This document shows, piece by piece, positions 55,901 to 64,000 of a DNA stretch of 64,000 nucleotides; positions within the stretch are counted from its first letter, which is position 1; every line of letters begins with the position of its first letter. The DNA is from Leishmania mexicana MHOM/GT/2001/U1103 (taxonomy: Eukaryota; Euglenozoa; Kinetoplastea; Trypanosomatida; Trypanosomatidae): the NCBI RefSeq assembly GCF_000234665.1, contig NC_018311.1:248001-312000 (forward strand). Direction: 5' to 3'. The notes below the pieces were generated by a model that did no database searches, was not told the origin of the DNA, and saw only the letters and a list, made by a program, of their open reading frames with translations. The position numbers were made by a program, and so were the translations under genes.

Positions 55901-58601
55901 CTCCCTCACTTACCACGACAGCGAAGCCGGCACCTCGCGCACGGTGAACACGAGCGCGCTGCCGCCGCTGCGCCGCTGTGACGCCGGCGCGTCAATCCCG
56001 GGCCTCTCGTCTCTCTCAGGTGGCACAACCGTGCGTGCTGCCGCCCGCACGACACGCCCAACCGCGACGGCGACGCTAGCTGCGAGTGCCTCTGGTGCCG
56101 CGTCACCGGCGCACTCGCGCAGCGTCAGTAGTGGTGAGGCCGCTCACGCCTTCGCCGCAAGCTTTCCGCCTGCACGTCCCGCCACTGCCCCCACAACGGG
56201 GAAGCCACTGCTTCACTCGCAGCCGCATCAATCATCTGATGCAGAGGTCAACGAAAACGCGTCGACGACGCTTGGTCTCGCGCAGGTGACGAGGACAGGC
56301 GGCGGGCGACGGAGGCCGGCGCCGCGCAGGAGCATTAGCGTTGGCGGTAGCCTCAAGTATTGTCGCTCCCCGGCCGCGGAGGCGACAGCAGCTGGCTCAG
56401 CGAGCGTTAGCCCCTCGCGCGACGCGGCGGCGGCGGCGACGACCACCACCACTGGTAAGATAAACCCATTTGCTGCGCCGTTGCCGCCTACCGAGCCGCC
56501 GCATGGCCCCCGGCTGCGGGGTGTGGCGGGGCGCAACGGCGAGATGGCGATTGGCGCCTTCCTCGGTGGTGGCGCCTGCGGCAAGGTGTACGAGTGCCTG
56601 AACACGGAGACTGGGCAGGTGCTGGCCGCGAAGCAGATTGTCTTCGACGCGAAGGACCGGAAGCTGCGAGCGCGGCTGAGGCAGCTGGAGCTGGAGCTGG
56701 AGGTGTTGACGCTTGCGGCGCGTCACCACGTACGGTGGATTGTGGGCTTCTTCGGTGCTGAGAAGCGTGGCCATTCAGTTCTCATGTACCTCGAGTACTG
56801 CCAGCACGGCTCCTTGCTGGACTACATGGTGGAAGGCAACAGTACCGATGCTGCTGCGTGGAACACAAGCAGTGCCCTGGATAATGCTACCCCGCAACCG
56901 TCGACTGCCCCTGCCGGCCGTAGCGCAGGCGGTCACTTCGACGTAAATGGCGGCCCACCAGTCGCTGCGGTGGAGGCGTGGCGACAGCACACCGAGAGCG
57001 TGAGCGCAGACGCCAACTGCCCGAGTACGGGCTCCCCGCTTCTGGCGCTGCGCGAGGTGCGTGAGAGCCACACCGAGTCCGCTGCCGCACCAAACGTAAA
57101 TTCCCTAAAACAGCGGCGGCAGCAGACCGCGGATGAAGGCCCCGCTGCGGCGCGGCATGTTCAGAGGGCGGGTGCAGCCGCAGGCCACACCTCTCCGCAA
57201 GTCCGCACGCGCCGGGAGGAGAGCGTCGAGGATGAGGAGTACGCTGCGCGCCGCGGAGGGGACCGCCCCTCTGCCGCCGCCGCTTCCGTCTCCTCGGCAG
57301 CCAGCTCCGTTGCCTTATCGAGCTCCGCGTTGGACATGATGCCGCTGAGCGAGGCGCTACACCCGCAGACGCCGTCCTTGTCTATTGAGCAGGCGCAGTG
57401 CTTCACGAAACAAATCGTCGAGGGCCTTTGCTTCCTGCATCAGCACAACTACGCCCACCTCGATGTGAAGACGGCGAACGTACTCGTCGCGGCAGACGAC
57501 GAGTGCCGCTTGGCGGACCTCGGGTGCGCTATGCGCCTCCAGCCACCGCCACCGGCGTCGGCGTGGCAGCAGCAACAGGGACTGGCAGGGATGGATAAGG
57601 CGGTGAGGGGAGGCGCCAACGGCGACCTCGACGATGCCTTGTCGCCGCCCCCTTATCCAGTTTTGGTTGACCGAGACGCCATCACCGAACTTCGTGGCAC
57701 AGCCCTTTACATGGCGCCAGAGATGATCCGGTTCGAGAGCCATGCCATCGGCAGTCCTGCCGACGTGTGGTCGCTGGGGTGCGTCGTGATGGAGATGACG
57801 ACCGGCTGCGCCCCGTGGCGGCACATTGCGACGGACAAGCTGCGAGTGCTGTACCGAATCGGCTCAGCACGCGATGAGCTGCCGTTGCCGCCGCTCATAA
57901 CCGCGTGGGCGGAGAAGGCCAGGGAGTGGTTGGTGCAGGAAGGCCTGTCGGCAACGGCTGATGCTGAGCAGCAGCAGGATGAGGTGGCAGCGTGCGCGAT
58001 GGAGACGGGCGGCGCTGCTCAAGCACCTCGCAGCCGCTCAGCGTCGAACAAGGACCGTGAAGTCTGCGGCGTTGGCCGCGACAGCGATGTTGTCGGTGGC
58101 GACCTTGACAACGCGGTTTCGGACACGCTTGATGAGCCCTGCTCACAGCGCCGGCGCGTTGACCACGGCACGTATGGTGACGATGGCAGCTGCGTCGCGG
58201 AGTCGGCGGTGGATCGTGCTGGCAAGCATGGGCCTCCGCCTTTCAGTGTGGTGGACACGAGCTGCAGCGGCTGCGAAGTCACTGCCACGCTGCGCTCCTC
58301 GTCGACCTTGACCGCGGAGATGCCCGGTTCAGTGCGTACCCCTGGCACTAGCACTCGCGGTGGCACGTCATCCTCGTCTTTCGCGCGTGCCGCCTCTGCG
58401 ACGGCCACGGGTCTGCTGCTCGGCGGATCGAACGCCGCTGACGCGGAGCGCCTCTTGCGCGAACAGCGCCACGCCATGCGTCTCTACGTGGCGCTGCAGG
58501 ATTTCGTTGCGGTGTGCGTGAGGGTGCGACCAGAGGACCGCAGCAGCGCGGTGGAGCTTCTCCGTCATCCCTTCCTGACTCTCTGCAGGGATGATGTCTA
58601 G
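52980..58601 (+). CDS. Giant membrane-anchored STE11/MAP3K-like protein kinase with variant motifs
   Basis: 1,873 residues. A hydrophobic segment at ~62-85 (SVSVTVVVLAALTAATVSVAY) could anchor it in a membrane. Then ~1,100 residues of Ser/Ala/Thr/Pro-rich low complexity. The kinase domain starts near residue 1,189: glycine loop GAFLGGGACGKVYE, ATP-binding Lys1218 (LAAKQIV), catalytic loop HLDVKTANVL (1493-1502), magnesium loop DLG (1513-1515) and GTALYMAPEMI, then SPADVWSLGCVVMEM. The catalytic loop has Leu for the Arg of HRD, and DLG instead of DFG; Asp1495, Lys and Asn of DxKxxN are kept, so it could be active. Three inserts break the domain: ~175 residues between ~1,288 and 1,462, ~30 in the activation segment, and ~178 between ~1,656 and 1,835. 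The last helix ends YVALQDFVAVCVRVRPEDRS...LLRHPFL. MAP3K-like by GTxxYMAPE and insert placement; substrate unknown. Confidence 0.92.
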   Translation: MSGDPLMMPTSSAPSAPSPPTAAQHPQAPSWRRWGTKQTSRRGAEGGGDTTTGSSDSSAAPSSVSVTVVVLAALTAATVSVAYNSYKVRSRSSRVYRSQSTTPGRPCAHHGEASDPSHTGDIAMDNAKTAPPLSSSTARSGAAACCRSNPLSVCGSTAAQAVAGENPSSTAASSSELGEGRQREQDVMAQPPSLASATDTAGDTGVYLGNRDMRFAQCSAPPLQMAHDSRAEFHDRCATPAASGAPSRRPPPETPKALLRNYYDLEPYALQGLAGGAHGWKRVFGLLKPEMRRRSARDEACAEGGGTAAAGLPDCRAPGSLTRTYDGSSVTTIENAVRLRESPGAIAPAAAVAATRSPTRSASAAASTYRSGVVKREVSVDSSVSGQPAAMGKPCTSRWYGDDQKPFSVASAPSPTASTPTQRLQPPRLSVSPVAGAPSPPSRFLSSFFFPVLQHLSFCVSRSVVSGSGNGTTTGEATSGTAGSGVHTASTTNTFATSAALAVAQRNLQRDISILVATTASVRLGAPASPSFPGTHVHTARCSAVSSVAVSPRAGATGSCKSQQQHDGVTAAASCSSFAALHASNSPSSGQWRKGVAVEDEDGAVQHVVGSRACVMSGEDKQQPGMRGNLRRQSLDACRETPASSQNRDLSAASSGAGPCKQSTWESAQGRKTPPHPAPCVAATAAGTTADSGALPASREASSTEAPNAAGTESAGEPASPSTMAHRCTIAEQLAVLTSRREQQHRYTQQLQASRRMAGLGAGAENALASPLATPSSPADEGVGAASKAMDFSIAELSRKTNGMHSPFAWASQYYTDTASGVFYSSVLQPHHYENHVYSDVTTEVQQCRRRRQRDCAPSLGTGPTAASKAGAEDEDVGHETHTTTSMATAAGAATAAATSRSMERPPAEPSLTAGVQPAAARKVSVSAGAAVLTSVVGNVAPLSHSKPAQPSNERRVDDLTVKHQDDGSASYIISLTYHDSEAGTSRTVNTSALPPLRRCDAGASIPGLSSLSGGTTVRAAARTTRPTATATLAASASGAASPAHSRSVSSGEAAHAFAASFPPARPATAPTTGKPLLHSQPHQSSDAEVNENASTTLGLAQVTRTGGGRRRPAPRRSISVGGSLKYCRSPAAEATAAGSASVSPSRDAAAAATTTTTGKINPFAAPLPPTEPPHGPRLRGVAGRNGEMAIGAFLGGGACGKVYECLNTETGQVLAAKQIVFDAKDRKLRARLRQLELELEVLTLAARHHVRWIVGFFGAEKRGHSVLMYLEYCQHGSLLDYMVEGNSTDAAAWNTSSALDNATPQPSTAPAGRSAGGHFDVNGGPPVAAVEAWRQHTESVSADANCPSTGSPLLALREVRESHTESAAAPNVNSLKQRRQQTADEGPAAARHVQRAGAAAGHTSPQVRTRREESVEDEEYAARRGGDRPSAAAASVSSAASSVALSSSALDMMPLSEALHPQTPSLSIEQAQCFTKQIVEGLCFLHQHNYAHLDVKTANVLVAADDECRLADLGCAMRLQPPPPASAWQQQQGLAGMDKAVRGGANGDLDDALSPPPYPVLVDRDAITELRGTALYMAPEMIRFESHAIGSPADVWSLGCVVMEMTTGCAPWRHIATDKLRVLYRIGSARDELPLPPLITAWAEKAREWLVQEGLSATADAEQQQDEVAACAMETGGAAQAPRSRSASNKDREVCGVGRDSDVVGGDLDNAVSDTLDEPCSQRRRVDHGTYGDDGSCVAESAVDRAGKHGPPPFSVVDTSCSGCEVTATLRSSSTLTAEMPGSVRTPGTSTRGGTSSSSFARAASATATGLLLGGSNAADAERLLREQRHAMRLYVALQDFVAVCVRVRPEDRSSAVELLRHPFLTLCRDDV

Positions 58602-59904
58602 GAGGGACTGCAACGCGCGTCGTCACGCAGCGGATGTGGAGGGGTGGGACGTCTGGCCCTTTTCTTTCGGTGTGCTGTCCCCATGCTACGTGCGTTGGGG
58701 TGCGGACGCTGCTTCGCTCGCTCTCTCTCTGCCGTCGTGACGGTGGTGGCTGGCGGGAAGGCCGAGGACACTGATGCTGCCCTCTTCATCCCCTCTCAAA
58801 CGGTCGATGGGCACAGTCATTGCCGCTGCCCATCATCATCCGCCGGCTGGCGCTGCCTCCATACCGGCGTGGGTCTCATCACCCCACCCCCTCCCCCGGT
58901 GACTGGGATATGCCGCGCTCTTCCGTGCTTCTCCGACATACTGCGCGCGGGGGGGGGCTGATGGGCTCTCCCCTCTTCCCTTGGGCGCCCCTGCAGCTCT
59001 GCCCGGCTCTGGGTGTCGTCTTGTCTTGCTCTTTGGGTCATTCGCGCGGACGTGAATTGCGCAGTCTCTTCGTGGTACCCGACACCTACCGAGACCGGCA
59101 CCGACATTATATCCGTGCAGCGATGCCCGTGCATCGCCTCCGCTGCGCATCCGTGTTGTTGTAGCCGTTTTCTCGCCCGCGCCTCCGCATCTGTGGCCGC
59201 GCTTTGCTACGCGGCGCTGACAGCGTAAGCGCTAAGCGGAACGAAAGCTGCGCAGGGCGAGAGGAAGAGGTGCTGCCAAGAGGAAGACGCACCGCATTGT
59301 GGCGGGGGCACGGTGGAGCCTGCCCCGTGCCCGCCTCTCCTGCGCATCTCTCGCGCCCTCCGTTTGCCTGTGGCTCTTGCACAGGTGTGGCTGTTCTGTC
59401 GTCATCGGTGGTGCGCAGCGGAGTGTGCGGTGCTGGTGCGGAGGAGAAAGCGTGTGTATGCCGGCGTGCCGGTCTCTCCGCGCATGAGAGCTGGAGGTCG
59501 ATGACGTCAGTCGGGACGGGGAAGACCAGCACACCGACACGCGCATACACACGCCTCCGTGCGCGACAGTGTTCCCATCCATCATCCGCACCCCTTCCCT
59601 TTCTTCCTCCCTTCCTTTACCTACACACACGGACACCCGCGTCAGTGTTGTCGCACCGCGGCGTTGCTTTCCTCATCGCCAGCCGTGCAACCACGCGCGT
59701 ACACAAGTCCTTTCTCTCCCCCCTCTCTCCCTCTCCCTTCTTGGTCTGCCTGACCGCATTGACGCCATTTTTTGCTCCCGCCCTCCCTCCCTCTCTCTCG
59801 CCCCTCGCGCGCGTTCCGCGAAGGACACGTATATAAGGGGTGGTGGCGTGCGATCGGCAGCCCTTGATCGTTCCCGCGTCTTTCTCTTGCTCGCACGCAT
59901 TGCC
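58602..59904 (+). other. Intergenic spacer before the poly(A) polymerase gene
   Basis: No supportable gene. C-rich tract 58883-58896, G8 run near 58950-58958, and long CT-rich tracts at 59596-59625 and 59718-59810. The first AG after the last tract is 59822-59823, 82 bases before ATG 59905. Frames of up to 210 codons here are low-complexity. Confidence 0.6.
59822..59823 (+). promoter_or_regulatory. Candidate trans-splice acceptor AG for the TRF4-like gene
   Basis: AG after the CT-rich region 59718-59810. An upstream in-frame extension beginning at 59569 lies before it and is excluded. Confidence 0.4.
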
Positions 59905-62643
59905 ATGAAGCGCCGCGGCGGGCGTGTCGTGAGCTCCACGAGCACTGTGGTGGGCGCGTCAAGTGCTGCTGTTACTCCGGAAGCGCTAGGTCTTTCAGCT
60001 GCTGTCAATGGCCATGATGCGTCTGTCTCCGCCGCCGCCGCCGCTGCTGCTGCTGCGTCGTTGTCACCATCTGTGACGTCACCGACGACACCACTTGGGC
60101 GAGGTGCACCGCTGGGTTCGGGTAATCCTCTCGCTAACTCGAGCGCCACGGTGATGGATGTGCCGACGCTGGACATATTCGCGCGCTTCCAAAGCAAGCG
60201 GGGCGACTTTGATGAGGACTGGCTCCTGCTCCAGGAGGATCCCGCCGCGAGGGATGAGGTGCCTCGGATTGCCGCACACGTCGCGGACAAGCTTCGCCGT
60301 CACCAGGCGCAGCTTGGCGCCCACCGTGCCGCTGCTGCAGCGGATCGAATTCGGCAGGACAAAGACCGAGTGGTGCAAGCGCGTGTTGCGGCGAAGACGG
60401 TGAGTTCCGTCAGCGGCGACGGCCTCGACACCGTTGCGACGGAAGGTCCACGGCAGGCACGCCGTCAGCGGCGTCCCGAAACCTATGATTCTGCCGAGGA
60501 CAGCGGCAGCGACGGCGCAGGCGCCGACGCGGACATTGGTACTGTGGCCCCTGACGACTACGGCGGTGATAGCGACGAGTACGTGCCTGAGGATCGCACG
60601 GCCTCGCAGTACAAGCGACCAAACAGCGCAAAGAAGGCGGCCGCCAAGGATGAGGGCTCTGCGGGCGTGGCTCTCAGCGGCGGCTCCCCGTCTATGAGTA
60701 CGCCTGTGGGGCGCGCTGTTGCTGCTGCTGCTGGTGCCGGTGCTGAGGCCGCTTCTGTGAACCCACTCTCACCCTTATCTGAGGACGAGGAGCAGCTGGA
60801 TACGGAGGCCCAGGACGAAGGCCTTACGGGCGACTACCTGAACTTCCGCCTGACTTCCGCGACGGGAAGTAGGGCGCTCGACGTCGATGCACTGCAGGCG
60901 ACCGTGCATCTGCAGCCGTCTGCCTCTCGCGGCGAGAAAGGCAGCGTGAGGGACCGCAGATCCTCTCACAGCCAGGAGCCGCGGCGTAAGACACCACTAT
61001 CGCCGCAGCAGGCGGAGCAAGATCGTGTGTTGGTGGTGCCGCTGTGGAGCATCGCGCGGATGGAGCAGCACGGCGGCTACTGTAGCGCCAGCCCCCTCAT
61101 CGCCCTCCACCAGGAGGTCACGGACCTCGTCGACTACCTTCGCCCGACAGAGGCGGAGGTGACGATGCGGCGCTACATTGAGAAGGATATTGGCCGGCTG
61201 GTCGATCGGCTGTGGCCTGGCAGCTCGGTGCTCGTCTATGGCAGCATGTACACCCACCTGCTACTGCCGCTGTCGGACCTTGACATCACCCTGTTGGATG
61301 TGCCGGTGCCGGCGGAGGAGGCGCTCACCAGCTTGGCAAAGGAAATCAGCAGCGCGGGCCTGTGCGAGAACGTCTATCCGCAGGTGATTCTCAAGACGAA
61401 GGTGCCGCTCATTAAGTTCATCCACAAGGGCTCGCTCATTGACGTCGACATCAGTGTTGGCGCCGTGGACGGCAAGCGCAACTCGGAGTGCATCGTGCAG
61501 TACATGAACATGTACCCAGAGGCACTGCCGCTTACCTTGGTCGTGAAGTACTTCGTCACGCAGCGCGGCATGCACGAGCCGTACTACGGAGGCCTTGGCA
61601 GCTACGCCGCCACGCTGCTCGTCGTCGCCTTCCTGCGGCAGCACCCCATCTACACAACGCAGCCGGAGAAGCGGACCATGACGGGGCTTGGCAAACTCCT
61701 GGTCGACTTTTTTCGTACGTGCGGTCAGCATTGGAACTACCGAAGGGTAGCCGTGTGCCTGGCGAACTACGCCGTGCCGAGCAGCAGCGATGACGCGATG
61801 CCCGCGGACGTCCACGGCGAAGGCGACTTCCGCATTCGTGCCGACTGTGGCAGTCGGATGCAGTCACCGGTGTTGGCCAGTCCCCCGCGTGGTCCGATGG
61901 GGCCCGCGCAGGTGTGGATAGAGGACCCGGTCGATGCCTCTAACAACGCCGCCAGTTCACTGCGGTTTTTCCATTCTCTCTCCGCCATGTTTTCATACGC
62001 CTATCTTGCCCTGACGGCCGACTTCGACAGAGCCGCGGCGGACGCGTCGCAGCCGTCGTCGCCTGCGCCGCCATCGTCTCCGTCATCGCCGTCCTCGAAT
62101 GACATCAGTCGCCGCCCGACGCTGCTCTCGCGCATCTTCCATGCTGATGCGGAGATGGTGTACCGTCGGCGGGCCGTGGCCGCGACGTACAAGCGGCTGA
62201 ACGCCGAGATGCCGGAGTACATGAAGGAGGTTCAAGACTTCCGGCGCGATGAGGACGCGGCGATGCTGCGGCTCAACTGTGAAAGTGTAGCGCACAGCTG
62301 GCGCGCGCGACGGCTACTGCGGCGCGACGGCGATGCCTTCGTGTTCCCACAGCAGCGGAACGTCACGTCACTGGAGGAGCGCTTAGCACTTTCCCACCTG
62401 CGAGGGTCGTCCTCGCCACCTCCGACACCGGCGTCGGAGGTGGGCATAGCGAAGCGCCAGCGCGAGGCCGAGGATGCGGGTAGTCAGAGAAAGGCGCAGA
62501 GAAACCGCCGAGAGGGCTCTGCGTTGCCCTCTCGCAGCAGCTCGCGGTCGTCGTCGCCCTCCACCGGCTCAGAGAGCAACGCCAGCTCGGTGCGCGTAGA
62601 TGTGACGAGAAGGACGGAGCGGAGTCGAAAGCTGCGACGGTAG
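59905..62643 (+). CDS. Non-canonical poly(A) polymerase, TRF4/5 (PAPD5)-like
   Basis: 912 residues. Trf4/5 enzymes add short A tails to nuclear RNAs and, in the TRAMP complex, pass them to the exosome. Catalytic features: VYGSMYTHLLLPLSDLDITL (residues ~445-465) holds the GS and the first two Asp (DxD), and LIDVDISVG (~511-519) holds the third Asp. The central domain contains LTLVVKYFVTQRGMHEPYYGGLGSYAATLLVVAF (about 543-576) and then LGKLLVDFFRTCG. The N-terminal ~380 residues are Ala/Ser-rich with acidic patches and a run of ten Ala. The C-terminus is basic with an SR-like SRSSSRSSSPSTGS segment. T. brucei ncPAP1 is the nearest functional precedent I know. No mitochondrial presequence is evident, which argues against KPAP/RET enzymes. 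Start at 59905 follows the likely acceptor. Confidence 0.92.
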   Translation: MKRRGGRVVSSTSTVVGASSAAVTPEALGLSAAVNGHDASVSAAAAAAAAASLSPSVTSPTTPLGRGAPLGSGNPLANSSATVMDVPTLDIFARFQSKRGDFDEDWLLLQEDPAARDEVPRIAAHVADKLRRHQAQLGAHRAAAAADRIRQDKDRVVQARVAAKTVSSVSGDGLDTVATEGPRQARRQRRPETYDSAEDSGSDGAGADADIGTVAPDDYGGDSDEYVPEDRTASQYKRPNSAKKAAAKDEGSAGVALSGGSPSMSTPVGRAVAAAAGAGAEAASVNPLSPLSEDEEQLDTEAQDEGLTGDYLNFRLTSATGSRALDVDALQATVHLQPSASRGEKGSVRDRRSSHSQEPRRKTPLSPQQAEQDRVLVVPLWSIARMEQHGGYCSASPLIALHQEVTDLVDYLRPTEAEVTMRRYIEKDIGRLVDRLWPGSSVLVYGSMYTHLLLPLSDLDITLLDVPVPAEEALTSLAKEISSAGLCENVYPQVILKTKVPLIKFIHKGSLIDVDISVGAVDGKRNSECIVQYMNMYPEALPLTLVVKYFVTQRGMHEPYYGGLGSYAATLLVVAFLRQHPIYTTQPEKRTMTGLGKLLVDFFRTCGQHWNYRRVAVCLANYAVPSSSDDAMPADVHGEGDFRIRADCGSRMQSPVLASPPRGPMGPAQVWIEDPVDASNNAASSLRFFHSLSAMFSYAYLALTADFDRAAADASQPSSPAPPSSPSSPSSNDISRRPTLLSRIFHADAEMVYRRRAVAATYKRLNAEMPEYMKEVQDFRRDEDAAMLRLNCESVAHSWRARRLLRRDGDAFVFPQQRNVTSLEERLALSHLRGSSSPPPTPASEVGIAKRQREAEDAGSQRKAQRNRREGSALPSRSSSRSSSPSTGSESNASSVRVDVTRRTERSRKLRR

Positions 62644-63481
62644 TGAAGCAGCCCCCCTCCCTCACCCCTGCCTCCGCCCTTCGAGAGTGCGACGATGACG
62701 GCCCTACACCCGCGCATAACCGTGATGGAGGTTTCCGGACGGCAGACCAAGAGAAGGGTAAGGAGCCCTGAAGATGGGTTGGGGACGGGTTGGTGTCGAT
62801 GCGACGGCGTGTCGTCATGGTGGCTGACGTAAGTGTGCGCACGTGTGTGTGTGCGCGTGTTGCTCTCGTTTTTTCATCTGTGTAAGCCTTCAAGAATGGC
62901 GCAAGGGAACCAGTTGCTGAACGCGCGCCAGACACGACGCAACACGACTTCCGCGCAGCGACCTCCTTTTCTCTAACCCGCCCATGCACATCCATGCGTT
63001 GTGTTTCTGTCCGATGCACCATCTGATGGACACGTACGTGTGTCGCCTCAACGCAAACCCCTTTGGACGTGGTGAACCCCGTTCTCTCTGTCTCTCTCGG
63101 TCACCCGCCCTACCTGTCGCACATAGTCGTAGGCACGCACGGTCAGGCGCGCGCATACGGACTGCAAAGGCATGACTGTACTCCGTTCTCTCCTCCCCGT
63201 CATCTCTAACCACCTTGTCTACGTGTATGTGCGTGTCTACGTACACATACGGCGGTGGCTCTCCTTCTCTCTTGTGCACGCACACACGCACACGGGCCAA
63301 ACTGAGAAGAGGTGATCAGCCACGGCACTCAAACCTTTCCCCTTCTCCCCCTCTCCCTCTCCCGACTTCCCCCCTTCCACCTCCCAAGTACATCGCCACT
63401 GTACACAACATCCACACGGACAGACACGCAGAAGGACGCACAGCTGTCCCTTGTAGAAAGCAGTGGAGCAGCGCGGCAACA
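62644..63481 (+). other. Intergenic spacer before the centrin gene
   Basis: No gene. TG repeat near 62838-62861, CA near 63282-63292, pyrimidine tract 63338-63384. The first AG after it is 63387-63388, 94 bases before ATG 63482. Confidence 0.6.
63387..63388 (+). promoter_or_regulatory. Candidate trans-splice acceptor AG for centrin
   Basis: AG ending the strong C/T tract 63338-63384. Confidence 0.45.
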
Positions 63482-64000
63482 ATGAGCTTCGCGAGCACCA
63501 CGGCGTTGAGGCCGAGCACCTCCACATCCAACGCAAACACCGAGCTCAGCAAGGACCAGTTGGAGGAAATCCGCGAGGCGTTTGACTTGTTCGACACGGA
63601 TGGCAGCGGCACGATCGACGTGCGGGAGCTGCGCATTGCCATGCGCGCGCTCGGCTTCGAGCCCCGTAAGGAGGAGCTGCAGCAGCTTATCAACAGCGTC
63701 ACCGGTGGCAGCGGCTGCGAGGGGACCACTACGCGGCTGCCGAGCACCAGCAATGTGAGCGCGCCCAGCGAAGTGATCACCTTCTCGCAGTTTGTGCAGA
63801 TTATGAAGCACAAGGTGTCCCAACGGGACTCGCGGGAGGAGATGCTGAAGGCGTTCGTGCTCTTCGACACAGAGGGCACGGGCAAAATCTCGTTCCAGAA
63901 CTTGAAGCGAGTGGCGGTGGAGCTTGGCGAGAACATGACGGACGCCGAGCTGCAGGAGATGATCGACGAGGCGGACCGTGACGGGGACGGCGAGGTGAGC
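63482..64000 (+). CDS. Centrin-family EF-hand protein, 3' end outside the window
   Basis: The first 173 codons are present and the frame runs off the right edge. Centrins are Ca2+-binding proteins of basal bodies and, in trypanosomes, the bilobe next to the Golgi. A Ser/Thr-rich N-terminus of ~20 residues precedes [22 protein letters not shown]-hand 1 loop [12 protein letters not shown] is canonical. The second unit lacks a recognisable loop and has a ~25-residue Gly/Ser/Thr-rich insertion before [13 protein letters not shown]-hand 3 loop [12 protein letters not shown] ends in Asn rather than Glu, so binding may be weak. EF-hand 4 begins [12 protein letters not shown] and is cut by the edge. 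Length and the EF-2 insertion resemble the longer trypanosome centrins (Centrin2-like by recalled synteny). Calmodulin is excluded by the N-terminal tail and EF-2 loss. Confidence 0.9.
   Translation, partial: MSFASTTALRPSTSTSNANTELSKDQLEEIREAFDLFDTDGSGTIDVRELRIAMRALGFEPRKEELQQLINSVTGGSGCEGTTTRLPSTSNVSAPSEVITFSQFVQIMKHKVSQRDSREEMLKAFVLFDTEGTGKISFQNLKRVAVELGENMTDAELQEMIDEADRDGDGEVS

Overview
The window reads as nuclear DNA of a kinetoplastid, most likely Leishmania. It is GC-rich. All 18 protein genes are intronless and on the + strand, separated by 0.5-4 kb spacers full of CA/TG microsatellites, C-runs and polypyrimidine tracts ending in AG. That is the layout of a trypanosomatid polycistronic unit processed by trans-splicing. 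The gene content agrees: two PMCA-like Ca2+ pumps flanking eIF3h, then a v-SNARE, ribosomal protein S9, a giant kinase, a TRF4-like poly(A) polymerase and a centrin. From memory this order resembles Leishmania chromosome 7 and its syntenic block on T. brucei chromosome 8; I could not check that here. No strand switch, tRNA, rRNA or CRISPR was seen.

Layout. 0-4.1 kb: end of a large hypothetical protein, cut by the left edge, with a C-terminal hydrophobic anchor. 5.4-6.1 kb: Rab14/Rab4-like GTPase. 7.9-9.3 kb: basic protein with a CS/PIH1-like domain. 10.4-14.5 kb: very long Grc3/NOL9-type polynucleotide 5'-kinase. 15.6-20.5 kb: Sel1-repeat membrane protein like Hrd3/SEL1L. 21.6-23.3 kb: ETF-ubiquinone oxidoreductase. 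24.8-27.0 kb: a nucleoplasmin-like protein followed by a possible divergent relative. 27.6-29.5 kb: coiled-coil protein. 31-42 kb: Ca2+-ATPase, eIF3h, Ca2+-ATPase. 42-45.9 kb: long spacer with a decayed ingi/L1Tc-type retroposon and a probable SIDER. 45.9-64 kb: hypothetical protein with a Cys/His tail, Qb-SNARE, RPS9, kinase, TRF4-like polymerase, and a centrin cut by the right edge.

The genes do not form one pathway. They are mostly housekeeping functions (membrane traffic, ERAD, RNA processing, translation, Ca2+ transport, mitochondrial electron transfer) that share a transcript, so regulation is expected to be post-transcriptional through UTRs. The most informative features are the mosaic, nearly identical Ca2+-ATPase pair; the retroposon remnants downstream of it; the kinase with altered HRD and DFG motifs and large inserts; and two strong inverted repeats in spacers. 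Where the longest reading frame began upstream or at a non-ATG codon, I chose the first ATG downstream of a plausible splice acceptor.
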